DNA of 64,000 bases from Gordionus sp. m RMFG-2023 (GCF_954871325.1 NC_088777.1:44431366-44495365), one strand, 5' to 3'; shown: positions 1-11,559, counted from the first letter of the stretch. Numbers and translations are program-made. The notes: generated by a model not told the origin, from the sequence alone.

Positions 1-32
1 TATGGCTTAAATCCTATATTATACCAAATATA
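1..32. repeat. Left terminal inverted repeat
   Basis: 32 bp with perfect inverted identity to 1312-1343. It lies at the extreme edge of the window, so its outer limit is not certain. Confidence 0.85.
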
Positions 33-490
33 GAGTAATTATTTTTTTAAAAAAAGGAGGCAATATATGTGAATAATAGCATTAAAACTAAAATCCTAAA
101 AAATCTGATTATTTTGCATTTATTAAATGTTAAAAAAACTCAAAACAACATTTACCAAATTGTATTGTATTATTTTAAATATAACACAAAACGCCTTGAT
201 TTGGAGACATTATAAGGAATAAATAATAAGATTTTGTAAAAAGTAATAAAGTAACAACTATGATAATAAAAAGTGAGCTAAATAATCTCTTCACCCCAAC
301 TTAAAGATTATATTCGTCCCAAATTTCTTTTTAAATTTGAGATTTTTTGACCTGGCAACTCTGTGAGTGAATGATGAAGTTTATTTTTCATTGCCAGATA
401 ATTAATTATTATTGGATCGTCAGAAATATATTTTCATTTTAAAGATTATTTTAATCTACTTAATAATTAATTAAAATAAAATAATTATAT

Positions 491-1018
491 TTGGCACACC
501 GCGAAGGCGATAACATCAAAAATTTAAGTTACGTGATTATATCAGATTGTCTCAAACACAATACTTGTTCCTTTCATTTATTTCAAATAAAATTAATTCT
601 ATTCTTGAAAGAAAGATTTTATAAGATTTCAATAATATTTATTTTTCTGATGGAGCTGTTACCCAGTATAAAAACAAAAAAAAACTTTGTAAACCTCTAC
701 AACCATTATAATGATTTTGGGATCAAGGCAGAATGGCATTTTTTTGCAACTGCACATGGCAAAACTCCTTGCGATAGTTTAAGGGGAATTACTAAGAGGT
801 TGGCGGCTAGAGCAAGCCTGCAACATCCTCATGAAAATCATATAATAACTCCTATTGACTTATATAATTATTCTAGAATCAATATCCCGGTAATTAATTA
901 TATATTTGTTAGCAACGTAGAATATTTAAGAATGAAAATCAATCTTGAAAATAGATTTCTAATGGCCCAACGAATTCCCGGGACACAAAAATATCATTCA
1001 TTTATTCCAATGGAATGA
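491..1018 (+). pseudogene. Transposase fragment with an EWHFFATAHGK motif
   Basis: The open frame runs from 491; the first ATG is at 650. From about 670 it encodes a block with NFVNLYNHYNDFG, AEWHFFATAHGKTPCD and KRLAARASLQHP, ending near 1018. I recall this block from uncharacterised transposon-like proteins that are common in invertebrate genomes. The region upstream of the block is missing here, while the second copy at 37837-38560 carries the upstream part (ADFAENYTPVVQDEVQ). It is therefore an N-terminally incomplete relic. The catalytic residues and the superfamily are not established. Confidence 0.55.
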
Positions 1019-1199
1019 AAAATGAAAGTCAAATTTAATTCATTAGATTATTTAATGTATGATATTATTTAATTAATATGTTTATTAGAATATTAATTTC
1101 CCATTAATTAGCTAAATAAAGTTATAAATGCTTTTACAATTATTTTCCTTCTAAAATAAAATAGCTAAACTTATGTGCTAAATATGACACAATGTCTAC

Positions 1200-1290
1200 T
1201 AGTGATCTGCATAGGGCCTAATTTTTCTAACACGGCCAGAAAGATTTATAAAAAAATATATTCGGCCCGATCCCAAACGAATTTTCTTTT
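1200..1290. mobile_element. Truncated end of a GGCCCG-rich hAT MITE
   Basis: Begins TAGTGATCTGCATAGGGCC, nearly identical to the left tip of the complete MITE at 9073-9416, and continues with a CGGCC motif and CGGCCCGATCCC. No right tip follows, so it is a broken copy lying inside the 1-1343 transposon. Confidence 0.55.
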
Positions 1291-1311
1291 TATTTGTTTC
1301 GTAAATTATTA

Positions 1312-1343
1312 TATATTTGGTATAATATAGGATTTAAGCCATA
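1312..1343. repeat. Right terminal inverted repeat
   Basis: Perfect reverse complement of 1-32. It ends in GGATTTAAGCCATA and is followed by unique sequence. Confidence 0.85.
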
Positions 1344-2607
1344 CTACTTATATTTAAAGTGTAATAACTTTTGGCCCAGTACTCGTCCCAATCTAGGATT
1401 TTGTACAAATATTAAGAAGTATAATGTCTATCTGAAAATTTAAAAGAAAAAAAAAGAGCAATTTTTATTTTATAGCCATTTCCGGTTTTTGGTAATAAAC
1501 TTTTTTTCAATAAAATAAATTTTATATCATAATAAAGAGCTATTCTATAGCTATTTGAAAAAATTTAAATCATTTCTTTAGCTTAATTACTTTTAAAATA
1601 TTTAAATATAGTGTATTTTGGAATTTCCGCCTTTCTAAAGATGGCCATATCTCATGAAGTAAGGCGATTTGAAAAGTAAAATTTTACATTTTTATTAGTT
1701 AGTGTATATACTACCAACATGCAAATTTTTAAAAAAATCGAAGGGGGGTCGGGTTGAGAGTCTACTTTTTTTGGTTGATTTATACAACATATATAAAATT
1801 CTAGGATGGGTAAGTGTGTAACTATAGTTGTTAAAAACTGATTCGGAGCGATTTAAAAACGGCCCGATTAAAATTTTAGCTAAAAATATATTTTGTAAGT
1901 CTGGAAGATTTCGCTCATGGCAGAAAGATTTGGACCTTTATTTTCTAAATCTCTAGGCTTACATAGCTAAAATATCGGGTTGTTTTTTAAAATAGACCCG
2001 AATCGGGATTTTACAACCCTAGTGGGTACCTTATTGAGCTATTATAATTAAAAATGTTCGATTCCCTACGGGATCAATATTTTTCTGATACTACCTCTTG
2101 GAAGAGGTTATGATTAGGGTTAAAAGGCCATAGACCGTGTCCAGTGTGACTTATTTTTTGATACTTAATTCTGTTTAGCCTAAGTCAAACAGTTTATGTA
2201 CGAGGATACAAGTGTTTGGTTACCATTGTTATTTTTCGTTTTACACACTCATATAAAAATAATGGGCCAATAGCTACTCACTTCCCCCCCCCCTTTTTTT
2301 AAAATGCATAGTTTATAAAAATAAATGAATAATGACAAATGAATCTAACTCGAAAAAGTTAAAAATTTCTTGCCAAATATTAATGAATTGTTTGTAACTT
2401 TTTTATGTTTTTATTTCATCCCTGTCGTGCTCTTTAATATATGGGTAGCTTGATATTCTTAAAATAATTGCTCAATTTCAAGAGAGCTAAAAAAACAGCT
2501 AAACTAAATTAACTAACGCTTCATACCTCAAATATTTTGATTGACTCGCGCCTGGAAATTAAGCCGAATTAGCCTATCTTTAGCCATAACCCAATTATAG
2601 ACTTAAG
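1344..2607. other. Non-coding spacer
   Basis: Apart from the MITE at 1823-2021, I see only AT-rich sequence without a convincing frame, including a run of 10 C at about 2283-2292. Confidence 0.5.
1823..2021. mobile_element. 199-bp hAT-type MITE
   Basis: Imperfect inverted repeats of about 60 bp. The left arm begins TATAGTTGTTAAAAACTGAT; the right arm, read inverted, begins TAGGGTTGTAAAATCCCGAT. Both contain GATTCGG, CCCGAT and TTTTAGCTA. The TAGGG tip is typical of hAT. The flanks GTGTGTAAC and GTGGGTACC agree at 7 of 9 bases, a plausible decayed target duplication. It has no coding capacity. Confidence 0.65.
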
Positions 2608-2633
2608 CAGGGATGCGAACCCGACAAAATTTT

Positions 2634-2732
2634 TGCCCGGGTTCGGTTCGGGGTATAAAAAAAGGTGGGTTCGGGTTCGGTTCAGGGAAATATTTTTGAA
2701 CCCGGGTTTGGTTCGGTTCGGGTTCAAGAATT
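2634..2732. repeat. Left subterminal GGTTCGG/GAACCCG repeats
   Basis: Repeated CCCGGGTTCGGTTCGG-type units, and ATTTTTGAACCCGGG near 2690. Their inverted counterparts lie at 5356-5392, as expected for hAT subterminal binding repeats. Confidence 0.6.
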
Positions 2733-2869
2733 TTTGAGTTGATAAAAAAAATTCTATATTTAAATCATAATAAAAAACTAGACATAAATTTGATATAAAA
2801 AATAAATTTTTTATTTTATTTATAGGCAAATATAGTTAAAAATACAAAGCATATAGTCATGTATCAATT

Positions 2870-4800
2870 TTAAAAATTTTATTTAGACGTATTAGCATAA
2901 TATCTTCCAAGAGTTGTTCACTCATCCTCGATCTATGTGGTGAAAGAATGAATTTCAAATGTGAAAAAGATCTTTCAACGCTAACCTTTGTTAAATGTAT
3001 TTATATGTGAAAATATGATAAATTAACTTGGGTTGCAGGAACATCAAATAAGATTTTAGATAAAATATATAATTCAGGGTGTTCCAGCTTAGCAGATACC
3101 CAATAATGCAAAATATTTTCCTTCTTATCTAATCTTTTATAATCGCTAAATCCAGTAATTATTGTTCCAATACTTTTCTCAGCAATCGTTGGCCCTCTTT
3201 TAAGTATTTTCTCCTGCCTTTCTTTAAGTTGTATCAATTTCTCTAAATCATCTTCTTGTTCAATAACTTCATCGGAACTAATATCATCAGATAAAATCGG
3301 CGTTGTTAAGCTTTTAATTCGTGTCCATAAATTGACAAGATGCCTTTTCGCACAAATCTTATCATCACTAAGTAATACCTGTAATATTTAAGGATTTATA
3401 TTGTTTATATTTAAATATTCCATAAAATAACAATTTTAATATAAATCTAAAATAATTAATTTACTAAGCTTTTAATAAACCTTGTATCTTGGGTCCAGGT
3501 ATATGGCAGCTAAGAGAATTTCGTTCTTTATAAACCTTTCTTATCTGTTCTTATGACAAGAATATAGTAATTGAGCAAAATGGTTTGGATTTTTTTCCAG
3601 TTCGATGCAGCATCTTAACCATGCTGCATAAAAATCTGTCAGTGTTAACTGTTCAGATTGGAATTGTTTGGTTGCGATTTTTAGCGGTTTTAAAATTTTA
3701 ACAATCGTTATTATCTCTTTCCAATCTTCAGTCAATAAATAATCAGATTGCTCTGAAAAAAAATCTTCGATATTGGGTTTTAGTAAAATCAGCCTTTCTA
3801 ACATATCATAGGTTGAATGCCATCTGTGGCAATCTAACACAGGCTTAGGGATTTTCATATTTTTTAATAACTTTTGGTAAGTGGGATGTCTTAATTTTAA
3901 ATTTAGGCTCCTAGCTTTTGCAATGGTTTCCACAATAGGTGATAATTTTATAGCATCTTGAAGTGCCAGCTGAAGTGTGTGAGCTGCACACCGTACACTA
4001 TAAATCGGATAGGATATAATAGTTGATAAAAAAGTATTTTGTATATCATCAATATCATATTTATAACATTTACATCCATATTTTCCTCATCTGCTGATTC
4101 ACTCCTTATATCATAATCAGTTTCAGGTTGCAGGAGCTTTATAGCTCTTAAAAATTACAACCATTATCAGAAGTAATTGTGTATATTTGTTCAATATTAA
4201 TTTTAAATTTTAGTAAAGTTTATAATATATTCTCTTTTATATATTCTCCTGTACATCTCTCTTTCAGCTCTACAATTCCAAGAGTCCTCAAATTTATAAT
4301 GGACTTTGATATAAATTGAATATTTACACCAAGAATTGACCTATCTAGTCGTTGAACTGCTTCAACTTTTAAACTTATTAATTTTCCTTCTACCTCTCTC
4401 GATATTTTGTCTCTAATTGATTGGGCTGTTTTATTAATAGTTCTGGATAAATTTTCTTTGTTTATAACTAAATTGAGCCCAGATAGGAGTGGATTTATAA
4501 TTCTTTGAAATCCCGAATCTTCAATAATTGATAAAGGCCGGCCATTTACAGTAACAAGTTCTAGTATAGAACTCATCAAATCATTAGATGATATATTTAT
4601 ACTTATATGCTTTTTTAGAAAAAAGGTTTCTATATTAATTTTAGGTTTTTTTGCCAATAACAATTCCTGATATTTGGTTTTTTCATTTAAATAATTTAAA
4701 TATTCATTGTTGTGATTTCTTTCCAAGTGTCTTTCTAAATTTGACAAGTGATTACCAGACATTTTTACTTTGCAATATGAACATATTGATTTTTTTCTAT
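2870..4800 (-). pseudogene. hAT transposase, BED finger to dimerisation domain, decayed
   Basis: Read on the minus strand, 4798-4220 gives a BED-type zinc finger (SICSYCKVK, then NLERHLERNH) and a helical region. 3933-3541 gives the RW block (LDCHRWHSTYDMLERL) and downstream helices. 3237-3001 continues to LSKILFDVPATQ, and 2990-2873 gives TKVSVERSFSHLKF followed by SRMSEQLLEDIMLIRLN, the hAT C-terminal dimerisation signature. Interruptions between the blocks may be old introns, stops or shifts. The stretch upstream of the finger (about 4800-4860) reads in another frame. Not functional as it stands. Confidence 0.7.
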
Positions 4801-5355
4801 TGTATTAAGGGTAAAATGCTTATCAAATATGACTTTATCTTTAATCTTAAATCTATAAAAAGAGAACAATTTTTTTAAATAGCAATGATTTCAGAATTAA
4901 AAAAGAGATATTTATAAATTTAATTTCATTTATAATATGCACTTCATTAATATCTTGTAAAAATTAATCTGAACCAAAAATAAATGATTAGCATATATAA
5001 ATTTTAAAATCATTTAAATAAATTTACAAAAACTGCCCTACATTTAACAATTTTTAAGTTAGATGTTTAGAATTTTTTAAATTAACAATATAATAATTTT
5101 TACTTTGATTTGTTAACCATTTTCTTCTAATTAATAATCTTTAAAAATAATAAGATAAAAATTTAAAAATAAATGGCGTAAATTAATTCAATTGTTTAAA
5201 ATTTTTTAACACTCCAATAGGAATCGAGAATAAATTTAAAAATGGCATAAATGAATTAAGTTGTTTAAAATTTATTAACACTTCATTTAATTGGAAATTT
5301 GAAAATATAATATTTGTATTTACATATATTAATATATGATTTTAAATAATACACT

Positions 5356-5392
5356 GAACCCGGTTGAACCCGGGTTCAAAAATATAGTATTT
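5356..5392. repeat. Right subterminal repeat of hAT copy 1
   Basis: Reads TGAACCCGGTTGAACCCGGG, then TTCAAAAATAT. It is the inverted match of the left block at about 2688-2730. Confidence 0.6.
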
Positions 5393-5616
5393 ATTAAGTG
5401 AAACATTCTGATAAAATATAAATGATTATGGTCCAACTCAAGAAAAGTTACAACAGCTGAATTATTAAAATGTTATATTCGTCTATTTATAATTATATGA
5501 CCTGTCAGATTCGTGGTTATCAATAAAAATGATTAAATATTATCAAAAACCATTATATATATCTTAACCTTAACCCATTTCTTCAAACCTTCAACTACTC
5601 CTACCTAACCTCATCC

Positions 5617-5624
5617 CTGAATTT
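5617..5624. repeat. Target-site duplication, left copy (CTGAATTT)
   Basis: CTGAATTT immediately precedes the CAGTGTTG tip of the hAT at 5625. The identical octamer follows the right tip at 7921-7928. Confidence 0.9.
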
Positions 5625-5640
5625 CAGTGTTGTTAAAATA

Positions 5641-5775
5641 AAATAGCGCGGTAGCACGCTACTTTTTTCAGTAGCGGTAGCTATAGCGCGCTACTTTTTT
5701 TAAAAAATAGCGATAGCGGTAGCTCGCTACTAATTTAGAAAGTAGCGAAGTAGCGCGCTACTTCGTTACTTTCAA
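5641..5775. repeat. Left subterminal AGTAGCGCGCTAC cluster
   Basis: At least four variants of the 12-bp palindrome GTAGCGCGCTAC (for example TAGCGCGGTAGCACGCTAC, TAGCTATAGCGCGCTAC, GTAGCTCGCTAC, AGTAGCGCGCTAC) occur within 135 bp. Equivalent motifs lie at 7803-7912. Confidence 0.75.
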
Positions 5776-6063
5776 TTTTACATAATAAATACATCTAAAA
5801 ATTATTAAAATATATTTTTTATAAAATCTAAAATTATAATCCTTTTATTTAATTTAATTTTGAAATTGAAATTTATATTTAAAAATATACATTATTGTTA
5901 TATATTAGATATAAACAGTTGTTAAATAGCAATCTGTATTTAATTTATATTTCGCGCATTCATTAAATTATATATTTTTGAAATTCCGTTATTGGTATGT
6001 CCTTGCTTTTATCTTATTTTATATTTCATTTTACATTTTATATTAAGCATTATAAATCTTGTT

Positions 6064-7653
6064 ATGTGTGAGATTGTTGAAGATATTGAAATTTCTTTGA
6101 AAAATGAGCAAAATATAGATGATCCTTTCCCAAAATTCAAGAAATACTTTAACCTTGAAGAAAAAATTAATACTGGATATCGGTTTCGGTGCAAGATGTG
6201 CCGCAAAATTATCTCTTCAAATCATACGAGCAGCTTTAATTTGAAAAAACATTTAAAGGTAATATATTAAACAAATTTAATATCAATGTGTAGGCTAATC
6301 TTTAATTTTTAAAATAAATTAAAATCAAAAACCAATCATTTTTTTTATATATTCATAAATTTTATCTAAATTATTTAAAACATTTTAAAATAGTTATTTC
6401 AATCATTTTTATGTATACTTACCTCCTACATAATTTTTATTCTAAGTATTTTATAATTTTAGACTGTGCACACTTCAAATTATAAAGAGATTGAAAAATA
6501 TCTCAAAAGTTTTGGGGTAATGAAGAAGATAAACCCACTTCCAAATCAAATTTAATACAAACAAAATTAACCAATTTGGATTCATCAACACCTGGTGTAT
6601 CCCAAAAATTGGCTGACAAAGTCATTATGAACTTTATAATAAATACAGTTCAACCATTATCCTTGGTGGATAATGATTCTTTTATAAAGATGATAAACAC
6701 TTTTTCTCCACGGACCAATATATTTTGCCGGCAGACATTGATGGCAAGAATTTTGGAGAGCTTTAAGGAAATGAAAGAATCTTTGATATTAAATCTATCA
6801 GATGTCTCCTACGTCTGTACGGCAGATTGCTGGACTCACAATAGAAGGTAAAAATGTTTATTTTCTGATTTATAATATGTCATATTTTTAGAGCTTATTT
6901 AGGAGTAACTGCACATTGGATTGATTCTAAAAATCTTAAACGAAAATCTGTAGCGTTAGCTCTAAAGAGAATAATTGGCTGTCAGACTTATGACATTCTA
7001 GCCAATATAATTGCAGAAATCCATAGGTCTTACAAAATTCAAAACAAGGTTTGTAAGATGATTACGGATAATGGGTCTAATTTCCTGAAGGCCTTCAGGT
7101 TTTAAATTAATTATAATTTTTTTATAATATGATATAAATAATATAGAAAATTTGGGGAAGATAATAATAATAACAATACTAGTAATATTACTGACAAAAA
7201 TATTGAAGATGGAGAACAAGAAGAGGATGATGGGAGTTTGAGATAATTGATGTTCATGACATCCTTGGTTTTAAATTATTTTATATTTAATTTTTCACCA
7301 ATATAAAATAAAATTTATAATATTAAGAATCTTCAATAAAGTCTTCTATGTTACCTAGCCATCATCGTTGTTCCTGCCACAACCTAAATTTAGTTGCGAC
7401 AGTGGATGCTGAAGAAGCATTATTAAATGAGGATTTTAAAAGAGTATCAAGATCTACATTTTCTAAATGCCAAGCTCTTTGGAATAAACAAAATAAGTCA
7501 TCAAAGACATCTGATATTTTCAAAAAAAAATTAGGACGTTATTTATTGACACCAAACACTACAAGATGGAATAGTGGTTACAATGCTATGAAACTTTTAG
7601 CATTGTTTCTAGATGAGAAAAAAATGGAAATGAATTATATATTGGATCATTAG
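6064..7653 (+). pseudogene. BED-finger hAT transposase in several exons, damaged
   Basis: ATG at 6064. Exon 1 (to 6258) encodes FRCKMCRKI and LKKHLK. After a GT-AG intron, exon 2 (from 6463) supplies the next histidine (TVHTSNYKE), completing a C-x2-C...H-x4-H BED finger split by the intron. One frameshift near 6510 separates this from the next block (VSQKLADKVIMNF), which reaches CTADCWTHNRR. A further exon from about 6892 gives AYLGVTAHWIDS and ITDNGSNFLKAF, with the first two catalytic aspartates. 7348-7653 gives RCSCHNLNLVATV and TRWNSGYNAM. The last catalytic glutamate and the dimerisation domain are absent. Confidence 0.75.
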
Positions 7654-7802
7654 TTTTATGATTTGGATTGGTCGTTTATACTCAAGTGCAATAATAAATA
7701 AATTATATATTTATATGTAACAAATTATAGTCATGTTTTTATATCAATATTTTATTTGTGGAAATAAAGTTACGTAAAAAAAAATATTAAAAAAAAAATC
7801 AA

Positions 7803-7912
7803 AGTAGCGTAAAAGTAGCTTTAGCTACTTTTTTAAAGTAGCTAATAGCGCGCTACTCATTTGAAAACGATAGCGGTAGCGATAGCGCGCTACTTTTAAA
7901 AGTAGCGTTTAA
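7803..7912. repeat. Right subterminal AGTAGCGCGCTAC cluster
   Basis: Inverted counterpart of the left cluster, with TAGCGCGCTAC twice plus AAAGTAGC and GCGGTAGCG variants, ending eight bases inside the right tip. Confidence 0.75.
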
Positions 7913-7920
7913 CAACACTG

Positions 7921-7928
7921 CTGAATTT
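7921..7928. repeat. Target-site duplication, right copy (CTGAATTT)
   Basis: Exact repeat of 5617-5624, immediately after CACTG. Confidence 0.9.
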
Positions 7929-8370
7929 TAATCCTACTCCTTACTTCAGATACGTGTTTAATTTTAAATATATCTTACCCAATTAAAAAATTTCCTTTAG
8001 TTGAACATTCCTTGAGTTGAATTATCAATATAAATCACCTGCTTTCCCTGCTATTTCTCTAATTGAAAAATTTATATAAATTTTAGAATAATCTTAATAT
8101 TAATCTACACTGTAAATCTTCAAAAAATATTAATAACAGCATGTACAACTTTACTATAGTCCTTTTTTTAAAACTAATATAAGTTAAAAATATAATAAAA
8201 TTTTGCACTAATATAGATTTAAAATATTTTTTGTCACAAATTCGTATTATAATCTATTTTACAACTGATAATAAAAATAATATCTGACATAAATATAGAA
8301 TCTAACTCAAATGCTTTATCCTCAAAACCAATAAAAAATCTGTCAGAAATAATTTTAACAAGTTTGTTTA
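7929..8370. other. Non-coding spacer
   Basis: AT-rich sequence between hAT copy 2 and the left LTR. I see no open frame or repeat of note. Confidence 0.5.
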
Positions 8371-8747
8371 AGAAACGTGAGGGATTTATCGAAATAAGGT
8401 TTTATTATAAATCAGAAATTCATTATTGTTAAATTACATGGAATAAACGAATTACATTTTATGTTGTAATATTATTTATAAATTACATTTTTTATTATAA
8501 ATCAAAAATTTATTAATTTTTCTTAACAAAAGAAAAAATATTCTTTTTATATCTTTATCAAACGATCAACTAAATTGATTTTAAAGTTAAGACACAAACA
8601 TAAATTGTAACGATAAAATAAAATGTTAATATAAACAAAAAATAATCTCGCCGAAAGGGATAAAAATCAAAACATAAATTATGACGTTATACAAACTAAA
8701 AATAACCTCGCCCCAAGGTATAAAAAATAAAATCAAATTATTTAACA
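8371..8747 (-). repeat. LTR (3' LTR in element orientation)
   Basis: About 377 bp. It corresponds to 15741-16060 from the shared GAAACGTGAGGG start to the shared ATTTAACA end, with clear divergence and length differences between. Confidence 0.7.
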
Positions 8748-8815
8748 TTCGACTCTCTAAAGAAATCAGGCTTATGTTTTTCTTGGATATGTTGAGTGGT
8801 AAACGTCATCGACAT

Positions 8816-9860
8816 TCATGATCGCCACGCAATACCCCATCTATGTTCATGGTGCAATCTTTTTTTCAAACCGAACGATGGCTTGGTAAAGCGGAAGCAT
8901 TCCTTGTAGGTAGACGTCGTGAATAAATTCCTGGAGTCTTCTTGTATAAGAATCTGCGGAAAAGCTTGCTTACATTTTATTTTGGTAAACATCCTGCCCT
9001 TGGCATACTTTACAATCAGATCGTTTGTGCGCAGTATCGGGTATCTAGACTCCTTTAGAGCATGGTTTATGGTAGTGATCTGCATCGGGCCTAATTTTTC
9101 AAACCCGGCCCGGCCAGAATTTTTTTTAAAAAAGTTTTGCCTCCCCAACTCGTCCCAAATTTATTTAAATAAAGAAATTAATTTTTATAATTACTTAAAA
9201 TAAAAGACATATGGCACCTAGTTTCTATAAATAAAATCAAATATTTTTATTTTACATAAAAAATTATTATAAAATTGATAAATTTAGATATATTTAACAA
9301 AAATTTCAAGGCCTGACCTGACCGGTCCGAATTTAAAAAATATTAAGTCAGAGCACAGCCCAAAGCCCGTTTTGGCCCGGGCCGGGTACGGATGGGCCTA
9401 CCTTTGCAGATCTTTAGTTTATGGTGACCTTCAAGTCAGCGCATGTCCTTACTATGCCGTCTCCTTTGATAACAGGTGTTAATGGAGTTGCTCATTTGAC
9501 TAGAGACACAGCGTGTATGATGCTGTCCTTAGACCAGCCGTCCAATTCCTGTGTTATTGCATCAATCTTGGTATACGGAACTAACCTAGGGGGTACAATT
9601 TTAGGCACAGTTTCAAATCTGGTGTCATTGACTCCCAGATTTTACACATCCAAATTCTGAAGATCATACTCTTTAACGTCTGTGTTTATAACGTCGTCAT
9701 CATCGATTTTCACGATGTTCATAGCATAGTTGGTTTTCATTAGACAATCACGATCTTTATAATCATAAGATCTGTATTAGGAATTGTTGTCATTTGTGTA
9801 ATGGTTGGCCCTCGGCGAATATTTCGGAAAACCATTATTACTAGTAGATAGCCCGTCAAA
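8816..9860 (-). pseudogene. Reverse-transcriptase region of the LTR fossil
   Basis: The minus-strand translation shows gypsy-type RT landmarks: ALKESRYPI, KGRMFTKIKCKQAF, and FRFTKPSFGLK after the strand that matches FTKLDLKQAFHQI in intact relatives. It is a broken fossil. A MITE (9073-9416) is inserted in it. Family membership rests on motif recognition only. Confidence 0.65.
9073..9416. mobile_element. 344-bp hAT MITE, GGCCCG-rich
   Basis: Left tip TAGTGATCTGCATCGGGCC. The right tip, read inverted, is TAAAGATCTGCAAAGGTAGG. It is flanked by the perfect octamer GTTTATGG at 9065-9072 and 9417-9424. The interior is AT-rich with GGCCCGG blocks near both ends (ACCCGGCCCGGCCAG on the left; TTTGGCCCGGGCCGGG on the right) and no coding capacity. 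It sits in the RT part of the LTR fossil and so inserted after that element. It is the best-preserved member of a family whose broken copies recur through the window. Confidence 0.85.
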
Positions 9861-10089
9861 AATGACAGAGAATGAGAATTTTATTCGTTTTTTTAAGAAA
9901 GATGTTACCTTTTATTTAAAAATCATATCCAATTTATATAATTTTTAAACCCCCCCCTCCCCATTTATGTCAAGTCCAAGCAATGTCATTGAGTCCAACC
10001 CATTAGGACTAAGAGTGGAAACTATTATTTGAGTCAAAATATATTTAAATGAGCTTGTACCCAATACCAAAATTCTGGAAATATATTAC

Positions 10090-10445
10090 TGGTTACATAA
10101 GACTAACATTTAACATTAAAAAATTTCAAGCCAGGTCCAAGCTCATAATATTTGGAAAAAATTTCCACGCGTTCAAGACCTTATAATTTATAAAAAAAAT
10201 TCTCAAGCCTAGCTCAACCCATAATAATTTTGAAAATTTTTTCCTAGCCCGGCCCATAATAATTTGTATAAGATATTCCCAAGTCAGGTGCAAGCAAATA
10301 TTAATCTTGAGGAATATTTTTCAAGCCCAGTCCATCCCATATTAAGTTTCAAAACTATTTCCCAAACCCGGAGATAGTTAAATTTCTAAATAATTTATCA
10401 ACACATGAAGGGGAAATCTCGGATTTACCAATTAGTGGGTTAACT
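10090..10445. repeat. Single-copy sequence resembling the tandem-array monomers
   Basis: Runs from ACATAAGACTAACATTTAAC through several AAGCCC...CATAATAATTT phrases to GATTTACCAATTAGT. The same words in the same order make up the repeats at 11560-13945, so it may represent the founder or a diverged outlier. It belongs to the interior of the LTR fossil. Confidence 0.5.
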
Positions 10446-11559
10446 CCTTTTATCAAAAAATTTGATAAGGGCTATCTATATCTTTTGTTAAGTACAAAAA
10501 AATGCTATTTATTTAAATTACAAAAATGCCATTCAATACTAATGAAACTTATATGCAATTTATTTATATATTTTTTAAGAAATTTGTTTTTCTTGCCATA
10601 TAAATTTAGGTAATTTTTTTAAAAAATGATGAGGAATAATTATTACTCTGTGTGTCTGGAAAAATTAAGAGCAAATCCTTTCAGTCGTCTGCAGAAGGAA
10701 AAATTAATGTATAATATCATCCCATTTAGGGTTGTAGGTGAAAGTAATGAAAATAATGACGGATTACCAAAGCAGTGTACAACACCCATTGCGTCCTGAT
10801 AAAGCTGAGGCCCTGGGCTACTGGTAAAAGAAGAACGCAAATGATATTTCTGCCAAAGTGTCAGTTTTGGTATCCCCCTCTAAAATAGAATCATGAACGA
10901 CATTGTCAACTCAACCATAAAACGGTCGTAAGTATTGTTATAAAGGCCATGACAAAACTACCGCATATTTTCCCATTAATAATGTTAATGAAATTGGCCG
11001 CACTACACATTTACGTTTGAACATCTCTCTAAATATTCATGAAAGTTCCTCAGGGAATCGGATAAAGTATTATTTATAATAACTCCTAATGAGGTAAATG
11101 ATAGTGGAATTAAATGCTTTTATTTGTTAAAAATTAGGCAGAGGTGGCATAGGGATTGTGGTAGTGGTGATAGAAATATCATTTGGAGGCAACTGGGTAT
11201 ATAAAATAAACATATAGATATAAAACATTAGATAAAAAACAAAATAAACCTCCAGAGGAGTTCACAGTGCCTTATTATCTTGGCCACCAGTAACTCTAGA
11301 ACGGGTAAGGCAGTTGTTGAATCGCCATTCTTTTCTTTGCTTATCTTTAATAAAAGATTCATCATGTTTGGTAGCAATGTGAGGAATTAGGGTTAGCCTA
11401 GACAAATAAAGAAATCAGGCAAAAATATAAATATACTATTGTTGAAATTAAACAAACATTAAAATAATGTAAAACCGGTAGAAGGGTCAATATTGGATGC
11501 ATATTTCTAATAAGTTGGAGGGCTATCATCAAATAAAATTTTTGGGGGACTAATCAAGT

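Larger units (their letters stand above)
1..1343 (+). mobile_element. DNA transposon with 32-bp perfect terminal inverted repeats
   Basis: Positions 1-32 are the exact reverse complement of 1312-1343, starting TATGGCTTAAATCC at the left edge. The element may begin upstream of the window, so no target duplication can be read on the left. Inside is a transposase fragment (650-1018). The same protein family recurs in the element at 37072-39060, although the ends there are different. The rest is AT-rich and non-coding. A GGCCCG-type MITE end is embedded at 1200-1290. The TIR pairing is direct observation; the superfamily is not assigned. Confidence 0.8.
2608..5619 (-). mobile_element. hAT transposon relic (hAT copy 1)
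   Basis: A minus-strand hAT transposase relic lies between blocks rich in GAACCCGGGTTC: about 2620-2732 on the left and 5356-5392 on the right. The left tip reads CAGGGATG at 2608. The only matching inverted tip on the right is CATCCCTG at 5612-5619, immediately beside the next hAT element. The flanks of these tips do not form a clear 8-bp duplication, so the outer limits are tentative. The transposase content itself is secure. Confidence 0.65.
5625..7920 (+). mobile_element. hAT transposon with intact ends (hAT copy 2)
   Basis: The 2,296-bp element starts CAGTGTTGTTAAA and ends TTTAACAACACTG. It is bounded by a perfect 8-bp duplication, CTGAATTT (5617-5624 and 7921-7928). Both ends carry clusters of the palindromic motif GTAGCGCGCTAC, probable transposase-binding sites. 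The interior encodes a spliced BED/hAT transposase on the plus strand that lacks the C-terminal dimerisation part and carries at least one frameshift. It is therefore probably a non-autonomous deletion derivative of a recently active family. Confidence 0.9.
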
